Of a DNA stretch of 64,000 nt, positions 40,216 to 48,924 are shown in pieces. The translations under genes were made by a program, and so were the position numbers. The notes beneath the pieces are model-generated. The model did no database searches, was not told where the DNA came from, and saw only the letters and a program-made list of their open reading frames with translations. The DNA comes from Flavobacteriaceae bacterium F08102 (GTDB taxonomy: Bacteria; Bacteroidota; Bacteroidia; Flavobacteriales; Flavobacteriaceae): positions 61,716-125,715 of the forward strand of contig JALKAY010000005.1 in assembly GCA_023015935.1 (NCBI GenBank). The letters run 5' to 3'. Numbering within the stretch: position 1 is the first letter of the stretch; each line of letters begins with the position of its first letter.

Positions 40216-43200
40216 TTAGAAATTGAAATTCAGTTCAAGAGAATAAGTCGGAGTCATATACCTCTTTTCGTAATTTCTAGTCCCTTTACTGAAGTCATAT
40301 GTATTAAATCCTATCGTGTAAATATTAGACGCTTGTAGTCTTATTTCTATATTGCTGATGCCTGATTTTTTCACAAAACGACTATTTCTTAAGCTATAGG
40401 AAGCTGTTAAATCTCCTATCGTCATGTAGGCTCCATTTACCGTGTATTTATCTGTATAAGCCATATATTGGGAATCATTATTGCTTGGGAAAGGCAAAAT
40501 ATTCGGGTCTGCTTCATCTCCTGCTTGTTTCCAATAATTATCAGCACCTTCTAAGGGCCTCGTTGTATTATATATTGTCGGAGCAGGAACTCGAACTTTA
40601 AAACCTCCATAAAAATGTGCCATACAATACATATAAAAATCACCAATATCGACTCTATTGCTAAGTCCAGCACTCAACACCGGTATTGAGCTACCTGAAT
40701 ATTCTAGCTCAGCTAACCCTTGGTCATCGGTGAAGAACCGTTTTGCAGCACCATTCTCATCAAATGACATAGCGTAGCCTTCATTGTCTACCCCGGCATA
40801 TTTAAGGCTAAACATTGTCCCTACCGGATATCCTTTAAGATAATCAGCATAACTACCAGCAATATAATTTCTTGAGGAGGTATTTTCAAGCAGATTAGGA
40901 TTGTATACATCCAGTACTTCACTTTTGTTATAAGAAAATACAACTCCTGTGTTCCAGTTGAACCTACTTCTCGAAATCCAGTCTGCATCAATATCTAACT
41001 CATACCCTTGATTAAGGATAGATGCCCTATTTATCAATGCAGCATTCCCTCCTTTTGTAGCATCAATCTGGTTTATAGCCAAAATATCTGTACTTTTCTT
41101 TACATAATAATCTAAGTGCATATTGATATTATTCATCACTTTTACATCAAGTCCTAGATTGAAGTTTTTTGTTTGCTCCCATCGGAGACCACTGTTGGCA
41201 TAGGAGTATAGAGAGAGCATAGGAGTTACTTCATTGGGAGTTATCGCATTTAATCCATTCACAGCAATCACTTGTGGTAATGCATTCTTCGCTACATTTC
41301 CATTAAAACCGTATGCTGCTCTCAATTTCATAGAATTAATTGACTCAACATTTTCCATAAAATCTTCCTTATGGATATTCCAAGTTGCTCCAACAGACCA
41401 TAATGGTTTAAATTTATATTTTGGATTTGTACCGAACAAATTGGACTGGTCTATGCGTATACTCCCAGTTAAGGAATACTTATTTCTGTAGGAGTAGACT
41501 AGATTCGAATATGCCGACACAAAACGATTATTTTCATACTTTTGGTTAAATAACTGCGAGAATGAAGCTTCGGGATTACTACGTCCATAGATCGGATTCA
41601 TCCCCACAATTTTCTTATAATCCACAGGTAAGGTAAAAAGGGTATTATCATCATAACCAAAATAGGCAGTTGAGCTTGAACGATTAATAATTTCTCGCAC
41701 CTCCCCACCTAATATAATGTTAAATGCATGATCCTTCTTCAGTTGTTTATTGTAATTAGCTTGAGCTCGAATTGTATATCCATCACTATCATTGTCTTGC
41801 TCTCTCAAAAAACCTCCTCTAGGGATGTTATACACAAGGTTGCCTGAAGTTCCTGTGGTATATCTATTTACATATTGTCGCGCTTCTACGGATTCCTCTC
41901 CGGCAAGGTGTCTATTATCTGATCGAGATGATTCATATACTCCTCCAAAATTGACATTTAACTCTTTTGAAAAATTATATCGGAAGTTTGCGGTTACACG
42001 ATTAGCCACACTTCGAATATCTTCACGAACTTCATCAATCTCTTTCAATGGATAATAACGATTATCAAGCAACCCAGTATTTATCAAAAATTCATTATAA
42101 TAAGGATTTGCACGTGACCCATTGTGAATAGAAAGTGGATTGTTGTCATTATCTTGAAACCGCTCGTATGGAAATATATTATTTATACTAGGAATAGGTA
42201 CAGATACCTTGTTCGCTATATTTAAATCATTGGTCATATCGAGGGACAACTTTTTCGCGAGATTTATCGTCGTTCGAGCTGATAGTCTAAAAATACTTTG
42301 CTCATTTTTCACCTCATTAAATTGGGTTTTTGCATAATTCGTAGTGACATAGTACTTGGCAGTTTCACTACCCCCAGAAACGTCAAGGTTATTTGTTTTA
42401 GTAATGGCGGTACGCAAAAAAAGTTGATTATAATCGTTTGTATTGTTGTAAGAGGCTAACTCTGCTAATTGTCGATCACGTTCTTCTATTGATATAGGAT
42501 CTGTAAGAGATTTCCAATGAGCAATGATTGTAACCGCAGGATTAAGATTATATGAATCACCGCTCTGAGTTGGAAGTAAATCCCACGCTTGATCAGTTAC
42601 AAGTGATTTAGGATTAATCTTTTCCCATTCTGTAATGATTTTAGAGGCATTTTTATCCCAGCGATAACTTGAATAATTCTCTTTTGGAGTAAGACTAGTT
42701 GTATTCCGGAATCGTATTTTAGGCTTACCTATTTCAGCCTTTTTTCTTTCAATAATTATAACTCCATTAGAAGATCGCGCTCCGTATACCGTGGCTGCCG
42801 CAGCATCTTTTAATATTGTAATAGACGCTATTTCATTAGGATTAATCATATCCAAAGACAGCTCTGTAGGGAATCCATCAACAACAATCAGTGGTTGTTT
42901 ATTCCCATAAATAGTAGAAATACCTCTAATTTGAAATAATGGCTTTCCTTCAAATTCGATATCATTATTGAGGAGTAGACCAGGGACTTTGTTCTGAATA
43001 CTTGTTAAAAAGTCAGTCGTATTGATACGGGTATCAATTTCCTTTGATTGAATTGTCACAATACTACCAGTGCTTTGTTCAGGCTTAATTTTTTGATAGC
43101 CAGTGTTGATCAAAACCTCTTGTAATTCTGAAATATTTTCCCGCATTTTCACATTCAATGACGTATTTTCTCCAGTAATCATAATTTCCTGATTGTCATA

Positions 43201-43743
43201 CCCTATATAAGAGAACACCAGTACAGCATTTACAGGTGCTTTAATTGAATATTCCCCCTCAACATTGGTCGTTGTACCTTGCCTAGTTCCTTTAACCAAT
43301 ACTGTTACTCCAAACATTGGCAAACCAAGCATATCAGTAACTTTACCAGTTATGGTTTGTTGAACATCCTCCGGAGGTATTCTCTTAAATAAAATGGCAC
43401 CTGACTCTGAAAACTGGAAATCAGAAAGTGTAACAGATTTACATTTCTCTAACAGATCTCCTAACTTTATGTCCCCTTTCTCAATTTTTATTTTCGGAGT
43501 ATTCTTAAATAAATTTGATTCAAAAACGAAGGTGTGATCAGTCTGTTTTTTTATGATCTTAAAAACTTCTCCCATTGATATTTCCATAGCTGAATCAAAC
43601 GTTATAATCGTGTTTTGGGAGAGCGCTTCTTCAGTATTGATACCAAAAGTAAAGACAGAAAATAAAAATATAAATACTTTCATGGTAATAATCAGAGGTT
43701 TTTTAATTAGATAAATTAGTACCCCATTTGGTTTTGTTTTCAT
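40216..43743 (-). CDS. SusC/RagA TonB-dependent transporter with STN signalling domain (system 2)
   Basis: This 1175-residue outer-membrane transporter has a long N-terminus ending in a signal segment (MKVFIFLFSVFTFGI), an STN domain at about residues 48-120, a carboxypeptidase-regulatory-like domain (about 130-205), then the plug with INTGYQKIKPEQSTGSIV, VYGARSSNGVIIIERKKA, and the barrel ending YSLELNFNF. The NTGYQKI.PEQ.TGS form belongs to a different SusC subgroup from system 1 (GYGTAKKKDLTGSV), so the two systems are not a recent duplication. The first ATG is kept, because long N-termini are usual in STN-containing SusC proteins. Confidence 0.94.
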   Translation of the reverse strand: MKTKPNGVLIYLIKKPLIITMKVFIFLFSVFTFGINTEEALSQNTIITFDSAMEISMGEVFKIIKKQTDHTFVFESNLFKNTPKIKIEKGDIKLGDLLEKCKSVTLSDFQFSESGAILFKRIPPEDVQQTITGKVTDMLGLPMFGVTVLVKGTRQGTTTNVEGEYSIKAPVNAVLVFSYIGYDNQEIMITGENTSLNVKMRENISELQEVLINTGYQKIKPEQSTGSIVTIQSKEIDTRINTTDFLTSIQNKVPGLLLNNDIEFEGKPLFQIRGISTIYGNKQPLIVVDGFPTELSLDMINPNEIASITILKDAAAATVYGARSSNGVIIIERKKAEIGKPKIRFRNTTSLTPKENYSSYRWDKNASKIITEWEKINPKSLVTDQAWDLLPTQSGDSYNLNPAVTIIAHWKSLTDPISIEERDRQLAELASYNNTNDYNQLFLRTAITKTNNLDVSGGSETAKYYVTTNYAKTQFNEVKNEQSIFRLSARTTINLAKKLSLDMTNDLNIANKVSVPIPSINNIFPYERFQDNDNNPLSIHNGSRANPYYNEFLINTGLLDNRYYPLKEIDEVREDIRSVANRVTANFRYNFSKELNVNFGGVYESSRSDNRHLAGEESVEARQYVNRYTTGTSGNLVYNIPRGGFLREQDNDSDGYTIRAQANYNKQLKKDHAFNIILGGEVREIINRSSSTAYFGYDDNTLFTLPVDYKKIVGMNPIYGRSNPEASFSQLFNQKYENNRFVSAYSNLVYSYRNKYSLTGSIRIDQSNLFGTNPKYKFKPLWSVGATWNIHKEDFMENVESINSMKLRAAYGFNGNVAKNALPQVIAVNGLNAITPNEVTPMLSLYSYANSGLRWEQTKNFNLGLDVKVMNNINMHLDYYVKKSTDILAINQIDATKGGNAALINRASILNQGYELDIDADWISRSRFNWNTGVVFSYNKSEVLDVYNPNLLENTSSRNYIAGSYADYLKGYPVGTMFSLKYAGVDNEGYAMSFDENGAAKRFFTDDQGLAELEYSGSSIPVLSAGLSNRVDIGDFYMYCMAHFYGGFKVRVPAPTIYNTTRPLEGADNYWKQAGDEADPNILPFPSNNDSQYMAYTDKYTVNGAYMTIGDLTASYSLRNSRFVKKSGISNIEIRLQASNIYTIGFNTYDFSKGTRNYEKRYMTPTYSLELNFNF

Positions 43744-43781
43744 AAATTTGAGTGTTAGTTAATGAGAATTAATTAATAGCC

Positions 43782-43823
43782 GGGGATGGAGGTAACAATT
43801 TTCCAGATTCAAACTCCATTCCC
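43782..43823 (-). other. Stem-loop between fecR and susC (system 2)
   Basis: GGGGATGGAG (43782-43791) pairs with CTCCATTCCC (43814-43823), with one G-T or A-C position. It occupies the same place as the nested repeats of system 1 but has no sequence similarity to them. A role in setting the fecR to susC ratio is possible. Confidence 0.4.
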
Positions 43824-43837
43824 TTTATTTTTGTAGT

Positions 43838-44998
43838 TTAATTTATAGTGATGTCTTTTTTGTTAATACTATAGCTTGTTTCATCGATATTTCCAGTAAT
43901 CATTGACAATATTTCATCTATTTGTTGCGATTTATTAAAAACGCCATTGAATTCAATTTTCTTTTTTGCTTCATTTGTAAAGGCAACATTAACATCATAC
44001 CATCTTGACAATACCTTCATAACCTCGGCCAATTGTTTATTCTCAAAACTAAAAACACCTTCTTTCCAAGAAACTTCATTGTACACATCAATTGCATTAA
44101 TTTCAATTGAATTCGTACTAACATTAACAATAGCTTGTTGATTCGGATTCATTATTCGTTTATGGTTTTTTGTTTCAATGGCAATTTTTCCATCTACTAA
44201 TGTGGTATACACTTTTTCTTCATCAGAATAGGCCTTTATATTAAACTCGGTACCTAAAACATTCACTCGCTGATTCCTTGAATACACATCGAATGTGTCT
44301 CCATTGTGTTTTGTGCTAGATGACACCTCAAAATACGCTTCACCATACATTAACTCTACTGATCGAGTTTGACCTTTTATAAATTTCGTAGGGTACTTTA
44401 ATTTAGTTTCTGAATTTAATCTAATTGTTGTTCCATCAGCCAATGTTACCGAAAACTCCCCTCCTCTAGGTATAGTAATGTAATTGTATGCAATTTCTTC
44501 TTCACTTTCCGTTTCATTACTATTTCTATAAACGAGCTCTTCACCATTACTCATTGCTCTATTATTCTGATATTCTCTCCCTTCTTCTAGCTTTATTCTA
44601 CTTCCATCTTCTAAAGTTAGAATAGCTTTGCTAGAACCTATTTCTATTTCTTTTGCCGATTCTGAAATTTCAATCTTGTTATCTTCAAAATCAATGAATT
44701 TATATAAAGAAAAACTAACTACAATAAGAATAGATGCCGCAATAGACATTCTTTTCAACTGTATAATTCTATTTTTTCTTTTTAGCTGCTTAAGTCTCAA
44801 ATTAATTTTTTCCTTCGCCCTATCTAAGTCATGCTCCACCATGCTTATTGAATTAAGAAGCTCAACTTTAACAAACCTGTTAAATAATGATGTATTCTCT
44901 TCATTTTCCAACCAAGTTTCTAATTCATTAAGCTCCTCAATATCGGCCTCCTTATTTAGAAACTTTACAATTATTTTTTCGATTTTGGTTACATCCAT
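43838..44998 (-). CDS. FecR-family anti-sigma factor (system 2)
   Basis: This 386-residue protein has an acidic cytoplasmic N-terminus of about 80 residues, a membrane segment (MSIAASILIVVSFSLYKFI, about residues 84-102), a periplasmic FecR domain (ITIPRGGEFSVTLADGTTIR, GEAYFEVSSS, VNVLGTEFNIKAY) and a C-terminal DUF4974 domain (LAEVMKVLSRWYDVNVAF). It should inhibit the divergently encoded sigma factor and sense the STN domain of SusC2. It lies 94 bases upstream of susC2. Confidence 0.93.
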   Translation of the reverse strand: MDVTKIEKIIVKFLNKEADIEELNELETWLENEENTSLFNRFVKVELLNSISMVEHDLDRAKEKINLRLKQLKRKNRIIQLKRMSIAASILIVVSFSLYKFIDFEDNKIEISESAKEIEIGSSKAILTLEDGSRIKLEEGREYQNNRAMSNGEELVYRNSNETESEEEIAYNYITIPRGGEFSVTLADGTTIRLNSETKLKYPTKFIKGQTRSVELMYGEAYFEVSSSTKHNGDTFDVYSRNQRVNVLGTEFNIKAYSDEEKVYTTLVDGKIAIETKNHKRIMNPNQQAIVNVSTNSIEINAIDVYNEVSWKEGVFSFENKQLAEVMKVLSRWYDVNVAFTNEAKKKIEFNGVFNKSQQIDEILSMITGNIDETSYSINKKDITIN

Positions 44999-45101
44999 TT
45001 TTCTTCTATATAAAAGCTAATACGTAAAATGTATTAATACCCCTCTAATTTATTTGATATTTTTTATAGTTTAGCACACAGACAGATAAAATCAGATTGA
45101 T

Positions 45102-45701
45102 TTGAGTTTTAATAACAATGCTTTCTTAGTCGATAAATTAAAGGAGGGTAATGAAAAGGCCTACCATTTTTTAATTGACACCCATTACCGCAATTTATTT
45201 GGCTACGCCTTTACGTTAACTAAAGACAAAGGTTTTGCCGAAGACATTGTTCAAAATGTATTTGCCAATATCTGGGTAAACAAGAAGAATATTAATTCGA
45301 AGTTTTCTATTAAAAGCTATCTGTTTAAATCTGTTTACAATGAATTTATAGATGAATATAGAAAAAACAAGCCCGTTATTCTCCTAGAAAAAAAATATTT
45401 AGAAGCATTGGATATTGTTATTGAGAAGGATTATGAAGACATCGACGATCTTATTAAATTAGTTGACATTGAGATTAATAAATTACCCTCAAAATGTAGA
45501 AAAGTATTCCTATTAAATAAAAAAGAAGGACTAACGCATTATGAAATATCGGAATATCTAGACATTTCCCTTAAAACTATTGAAGGTCATATTACTAGGG
45601 CTTTTAAAATTCTAAGTAAAAATTTAGGCGAAAAAGTTAAAGCAATTCTTTTCTTATTGTTTGATTTTAAAACACAAATGAACACCTATATTCTTAAGTA
45701 A
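45102..45701 (+). CDS. ECF sigma-70 factor, FecI-like (system 2)
   Basis: This 199-residue sigma factor has region 2 (TLTKDKGFAEDIVQNVFANI, then WVNKKNI) near residues 37-65 and region 4 (INKLPSKCRKVFLLNKKEGL, then THYEISEYLDISLKTIEGHI) near 125-165. It starts at a TTG (45102-45104), reading LSFNNNAFLVDKLKEGNEKA; no ATG in frame lies near the conserved N-terminus. It is divergent from fecR2 with 103 bases between the starts, so one intergenic region can control both. It should drive fecR2-susC2-susD2. Confidence 0.92.
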   Translation: MSFNNNAFLVDKLKEGNEKAYHFLIDTHYRNLFGYAFTLTKDKGFAEDIVQNVFANIWVNKKNINSKFSIKSYLFKSVYNEFIDEYRKNKPVILLEKKYLEALDIVIEKDYEDIDDLIKLVDIEINKLPSKCRKVFLLNKKEGLTHYEISEYLDISLKTIEGHITRAFKILSKNLGEKVKAILFLLFDFKTQMNTYILK

Positions 45702-46192
45702 TCTTAGTTTTTTCATGGTGCTTTCTTCATTCTTTAAAAAATTTAAAAGACTGTGAAAAGTAGTGAATGCATATTTCACTTGTGATCATTTAAACACTAA
45801 TTAAAAAACGATAACAATTGATCTTAGAAGGTTATAATACATCGAACATCCTCTTCTTTTTCAGAGCCAGTTTAATTAAACCCAATCTCAATAAGGGCAC
45901 ACTCTATTTGGAAATATAAAGGTTGTTTGTGCGCCAGAACCTCCTTATTAGAAACACAATAACACACTTAAAGCATTAAGAATATTTATGGTTTTTCAGA
46001 TCATTTACAACTCACTATTCCACCATTAAAGAATAATAAATGGTACATCTTATGCTGATTCGAAGAACCTATGAATCATAATCATTTAGTTTCTTAATTC
46101 CATACATAAATGTCGTGCCCATTTTTTTCATTTAAACTGAGGCAATTAATCCTTTTTGTTTCCTAGGCGTCTAATCAAAAAAATCGCAAACC
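45702..46192. other. 491-base gap between sigma gene 2 and the serine hydrolase gene
   Basis: No gene or RNA was recognised. The stretch is AT-rich with scattered stops in all frames. It should contain the end of the sigma transcript and the promoter of the hydrolase gene, but neither a good terminator nor a good TAnnTTTG element was found. Confidence 0.4.
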
Positions 46193-47257
46193 ATGAAAAA
46201 TTATGTAATTCTGTTTTTAATTAATATCGTATTTGCCCCAGCATGTACTGGAAGTGATGATGATTTATTAACTGATTCGTCGAGTATTTTTAGTGAATCT
46301 CAACTATTAAACGCCGCCAATTATGCGAAAGAAAATGGTGGTAGTGCTGTCCTAATTGCAGAAAATGGTGAAATTATTTTTGAAGATTATCAGAATGGTG
46401 CTGACCAATATACAGCACCCCATATATACAGTGCAACAAAATTTTTCTGGGCCTCCGTGGCAGCCTTAGCAAAACAACAAAACCTTATTAATTATGAAGA
46501 ACTTGTCGCTAATACCATTACTGAATGGCAAGATGCAACCATACACCCTGGCAAAGATCAAATTAAAATAAAAGATTTATTGACACTATCATCAGGGCTC
46601 TCACAAAATTTCATCGCCTTTTCTAATGCAGATAATACCTATCAATATGCCATTGACGAGTTATCCATGGTCAATACCCCTGGCACTAAGTTTTCATATG
46701 GTCCGAGTAATTACTACGTCTTTGGCGCCCTATTGGATAAAAAACTAAAGGAACAACATAGTTCACTAAATCCGCTAACATACCTTGAAACTGAAATTTT
46801 TGAAAAAATTGGATTAACCTATGAAAGTTGGACCCATGACCTATCCGGAAATCCCAATATCCCAAATGGATGTTCACTTACTCCTCGTAATTGGCTGAAG
46901 TACGGACAATTTATATTAAACAAAGGGTTTTGGAATAACGAACAAATTATTCAATCCGACTTACTAGCAGAACAATTCGTCGCGACTGGCCCCAATCCAG
47001 GTCATGGAAATTTTGCTTGGCTAAATCGTAAAGAGGGCTATGGTTTTAACACAAATGATATGGCACCCTCAGGCTCTACTGGCGGATTCATCTATCACCA
47101 TGGGTTTGTAGAAATTATTGGAGGATTAGGAGCAGGTAAAAATAGAATGTATTTGATTCCTTCTTTAAATGTTGTAATTATTCGACAAACACTACAAGAA
47201 AATGACAACTTTGAGGATAGTGAATTTCTAGAAATTTTGTTGGGAGATTTAGACTGA
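46193..47257 (+). CDS. Surface-type lipoprotein serine hydrolase (beta-lactamase/transpeptidase-like)
   Basis: This 354-residue protein has a lipoprotein signal with Cys18 followed by TGSDDDLL. Acidic stretches right after the lipid-bearing Cys act as a surface export signal in several Bacteroidota, so it may face outward. The catalytic SxxK is Ser80-Ala-Thr-Lys83 (YSATKFFW). A Tyr in FSYGPSNYYVFG is in the place of the family YxN motif, but the spacing is unusual. The fold is that of class C beta-lactamases, esterases and D-aminopeptidases; the actual substrate cannot be predicted. The gene stands alone. Confidence 0.82.
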   Translation: MKNYVILFLINIVFAPACTGSDDDLLTDSSSIFSESQLLNAANYAKENGGSAVLIAENGEIIFEDYQNGADQYTAPHIYSATKFFWASVAALAKQQNLINYEELVANTITEWQDATIHPGKDQIKIKDLLTLSSGLSQNFIAFSNADNTYQYAIDELSMVNTPGTKFSYGPSNYYVFGALLDKKLKEQHSSLNPLTYLETEIFEKIGLTYESWTHDLSGNPNIPNGCSLTPRNWLKYGQFILNKGFWNNEQIIQSDLLAEQFVATGPNPGHGNFAWLNRKEGYGFNTNDMAPSGSTGGFIYHHGFVEIIGGLGAGKNRMYLIPSLNVVIIRQTLQENDNFEDSEFLEILLGDLD

Positions 47258-47442
47258 TAGGAATTTTGATTGGCGGAGAATATATAGTTACGCCATTGGA
47301 TTACTTCCGGTGATTCCTACCATCACCCTGTGGAGCCTGAAATAAGCCTTGGTACTGTGATGCTAATCATCTTTTTTTGTCCCAACACTTCAAACTAGGG
47401 ATTACCTGCGGTGATCCCTTACCTTACCCGCTCCTGCAAATA

Positions 47443-47562
47443 CAATCCCGATGCGTAAAAACGCATCGAGGATTTTTATTTTGCGATGCAAACCTTCAAA
47501 GCAAAGCTTTGGGTTTGGCGCAAAATAAAAATCCCGATAAAACGTAAGTTTTATCGGGATTG
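47443..47562. terminator. Composite convergent terminator, 120-base palindromic element
   Basis: The outer arms CAATCCCGAT/ATCGGGATTG enclose three hairpins. One is CGATGCGT/ACGCATCG followed on the plus strand by AGGATTTTTATTTTG. One is ATCCCGATAAAAC/GTTTTATCGGGAT followed on the minus strand by TTTTTATTTTG, 10 bases after tRNA-Val. Between them a perfect 16-base inverted repeat (47470-47485 and 47519-47534) joins the two T runs and holds a smaller inner hairpin. It reads as a terminator for each strand placed back to back. Confidence 0.8.
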
Positions 47563-47571
47563 TGCTTGATG

Positions 47572-47646
47572 TGGGCAATGAGGGATTCGAACCCCCGACC
47601 CCCTCGGTGTAAACGAGGTGCTCTGAACCAACTGAGCTAATTGCCC
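47572..47646 (-). tRNA. tRNA-Val (anticodon TAC)
   Basis: A 75-base cloverleaf on the minus strand has a perfect acceptor GGGCAAT/ATTGCCC with discriminator A, anticodon stem CCTCG/CGAGG and loop TTTACAC, giving anticodon TAC. The T arm has GTTCGAA. CCA is not encoded. It has its own promoter and terminator. Confidence 0.97.
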
Positions 47647-47658
47647 TTTCGAGGTGTG

Positions 47659-47689
47659 CAAATATAAATTAGATTTTAATTCTACCAAA
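47659..47689 (-). promoter_or_regulatory. Promoter of tRNA-Val
   Basis: The minus strand has TTTG (47686-47689) and TATATTTG (47659-47666) with exactly 19 bases between them, a complete Bacteroidota promoter. It lies in the 59 bases between the folC stop and the tRNA. Confidence 0.85.
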
Positions 47690-47705
47690 GATTTTTTGCA
47701 AAAAG

Positions 47706-48923
47706 TTACACGATTTCTGCAACGACAAAAGTACTGCCTCCAACATAAATTAAATCCTTAGAATTCGCAGCGTTCAACGCCGATCTAAACGCCTCATTTA
47801 CTGAAGCATATACCGTCCCAACGAAGCCCAAGCTCATCGCTTCTTCTGCCAACATCTCTACTGGTAATCCACGTGGAATCGCCGGAGAACAAAAATAATA
47901 CTGTGCTTTTCTAGGAAATAACTTTAAAATTTCTGCTATATTTTTGTCGTTTACAAATCCAACTACCATATGTAGTTGCTCAAATGGCTCCTGAAGCAAT
48001 TGCTCCAACACCAATCTGAGTCCTTCCGCATTATGCGCCGTATCACAAATAACCTTAGGATGCTCCTGTAACATTTGATATCTACCAAGTAATCCTGTAT
48101 TTTCAACTACCTTCAATAAGCCCTTTTCTACGTCCGAATCTGAAACAGCATACCCAAAACTGCGTAAAATCTCAAGCGTTTGTACCGCTGCTTTACTGTT
48201 TTTTTGTTGATACCAACCGCCTAAATCAGTTTTAAAAGATTGTTCGACTAAATCTTCCGCAAGATAGATAGGTGCAGCATTTCTTTTTGCTGTTGCTTGA
48301 AAAACAGGCCAAACCTCTACTTGTTGTTCACTAATTATAACAGGTGTGTGTTTTTTAATTATACCCGCTTTTTCCACAGCGATTTCCACTAGTGTTTCAC
48401 CTAACATCTGCATATGATCATACCCTATATTGGTAATAACCGAAACTAATGGCTGAATAATATTCGTAGAATCTAATCGTCCTCCTAGGCCAACTTCTAT
48501 GACTGCAATATCCACTTCTTGCTTCGCAAAAAAATCAAATGCTAATCCTACGGTCATTTCAAAAAAAGACAACTGACGTTCTTCTAAAAACGCTTGATTA
48601 TTGTGCACAAACCCAACCACTTCTTCTGCTGGTATTGGAATGCCATTAATTCTTATCCGTTCTCTGAAATCCTTTAGATGTGGAGAAGTATACAACCCAA
48701 CTGAATACCCTGCTTCTTGTAAAACAGAGGCGATCATATGACTTGTTGAACCTTTGCCATTTGTTCCTGCTACATGTACACTTTTGAATTTTTGATGCGG
48801 GTTATGAAGACGTTCAGCTAATGCTAAAGTATTCGTTAAGTCCTTTTTAAAAGCACTTGACCCTTGTCGTTGATACATTGGAAGTTTTGAAAACATCCAA
48901 TCTAAGGTCTCTTGGTAGTTCAA
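47706..48923 (-). CDS. folC: Folylpolyglutamate synthase / dihydrofolate synthase
   Basis: This 405-residue enzyme adds glutamate to folates, an ATP-dependent ligase of the Mur family. The P-loop is HVAGTNGKGSTSHMIASVLQ near residues 49-68, followed by YTSPHLKDFRERIRINGIPI and EVGLGGRLDSTNII near 141-154, with the ICDTAHNAEGLRLVL motif near 290-304. It is the last gene of an exbB-exbD-tonB-folC run: its ATG lies one base after the tonB stop codon, so it is co-translated with transport genes of unrelated function. Confidence 0.96.
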   Translation of the reverse strand: MNYQETLDWMFSKLPMYQRQGSSAFKKDLTNTLALAERLHNPHQKFKSVHVAGTNGKGSTSHMIASVLQEAGYSVGLYTSPHLKDFRERIRINGIPIPAEEVVGFVHNNQAFLEERQLSFFEMTVGLAFDFFAKQEVDIAVIEVGLGGRLDSTNIIQPLVSVITNIGYDHMQMLGETLVEIAVEKAGIIKKHTPVIISEQQVEVWPVFQATAKRNAAPIYLAEDLVEQSFKTDLGGWYQQKNSKAAVQTLEILRSFGYAVSDSDVEKGLLKVVENTGLLGRYQMLQEHPKVICDTAHNAEGLRLVLEQLLQEPFEQLHMVVGFVNDKNIAEILKLFPRKAQYYFCSPAIPRGLPVEMLAEEAMSLGFVGTVYASVNEAFRSALNAANSKDLIYVGGSTFVVAEIV

Positions 48924-48924
48924 T

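Noticed and set aside
45900..46140. Small genes or transposase remnants in the gap before the serine hydrolase
   Set aside because: Only very short frames with no recognisable motif or terminal inverted repeats were found.
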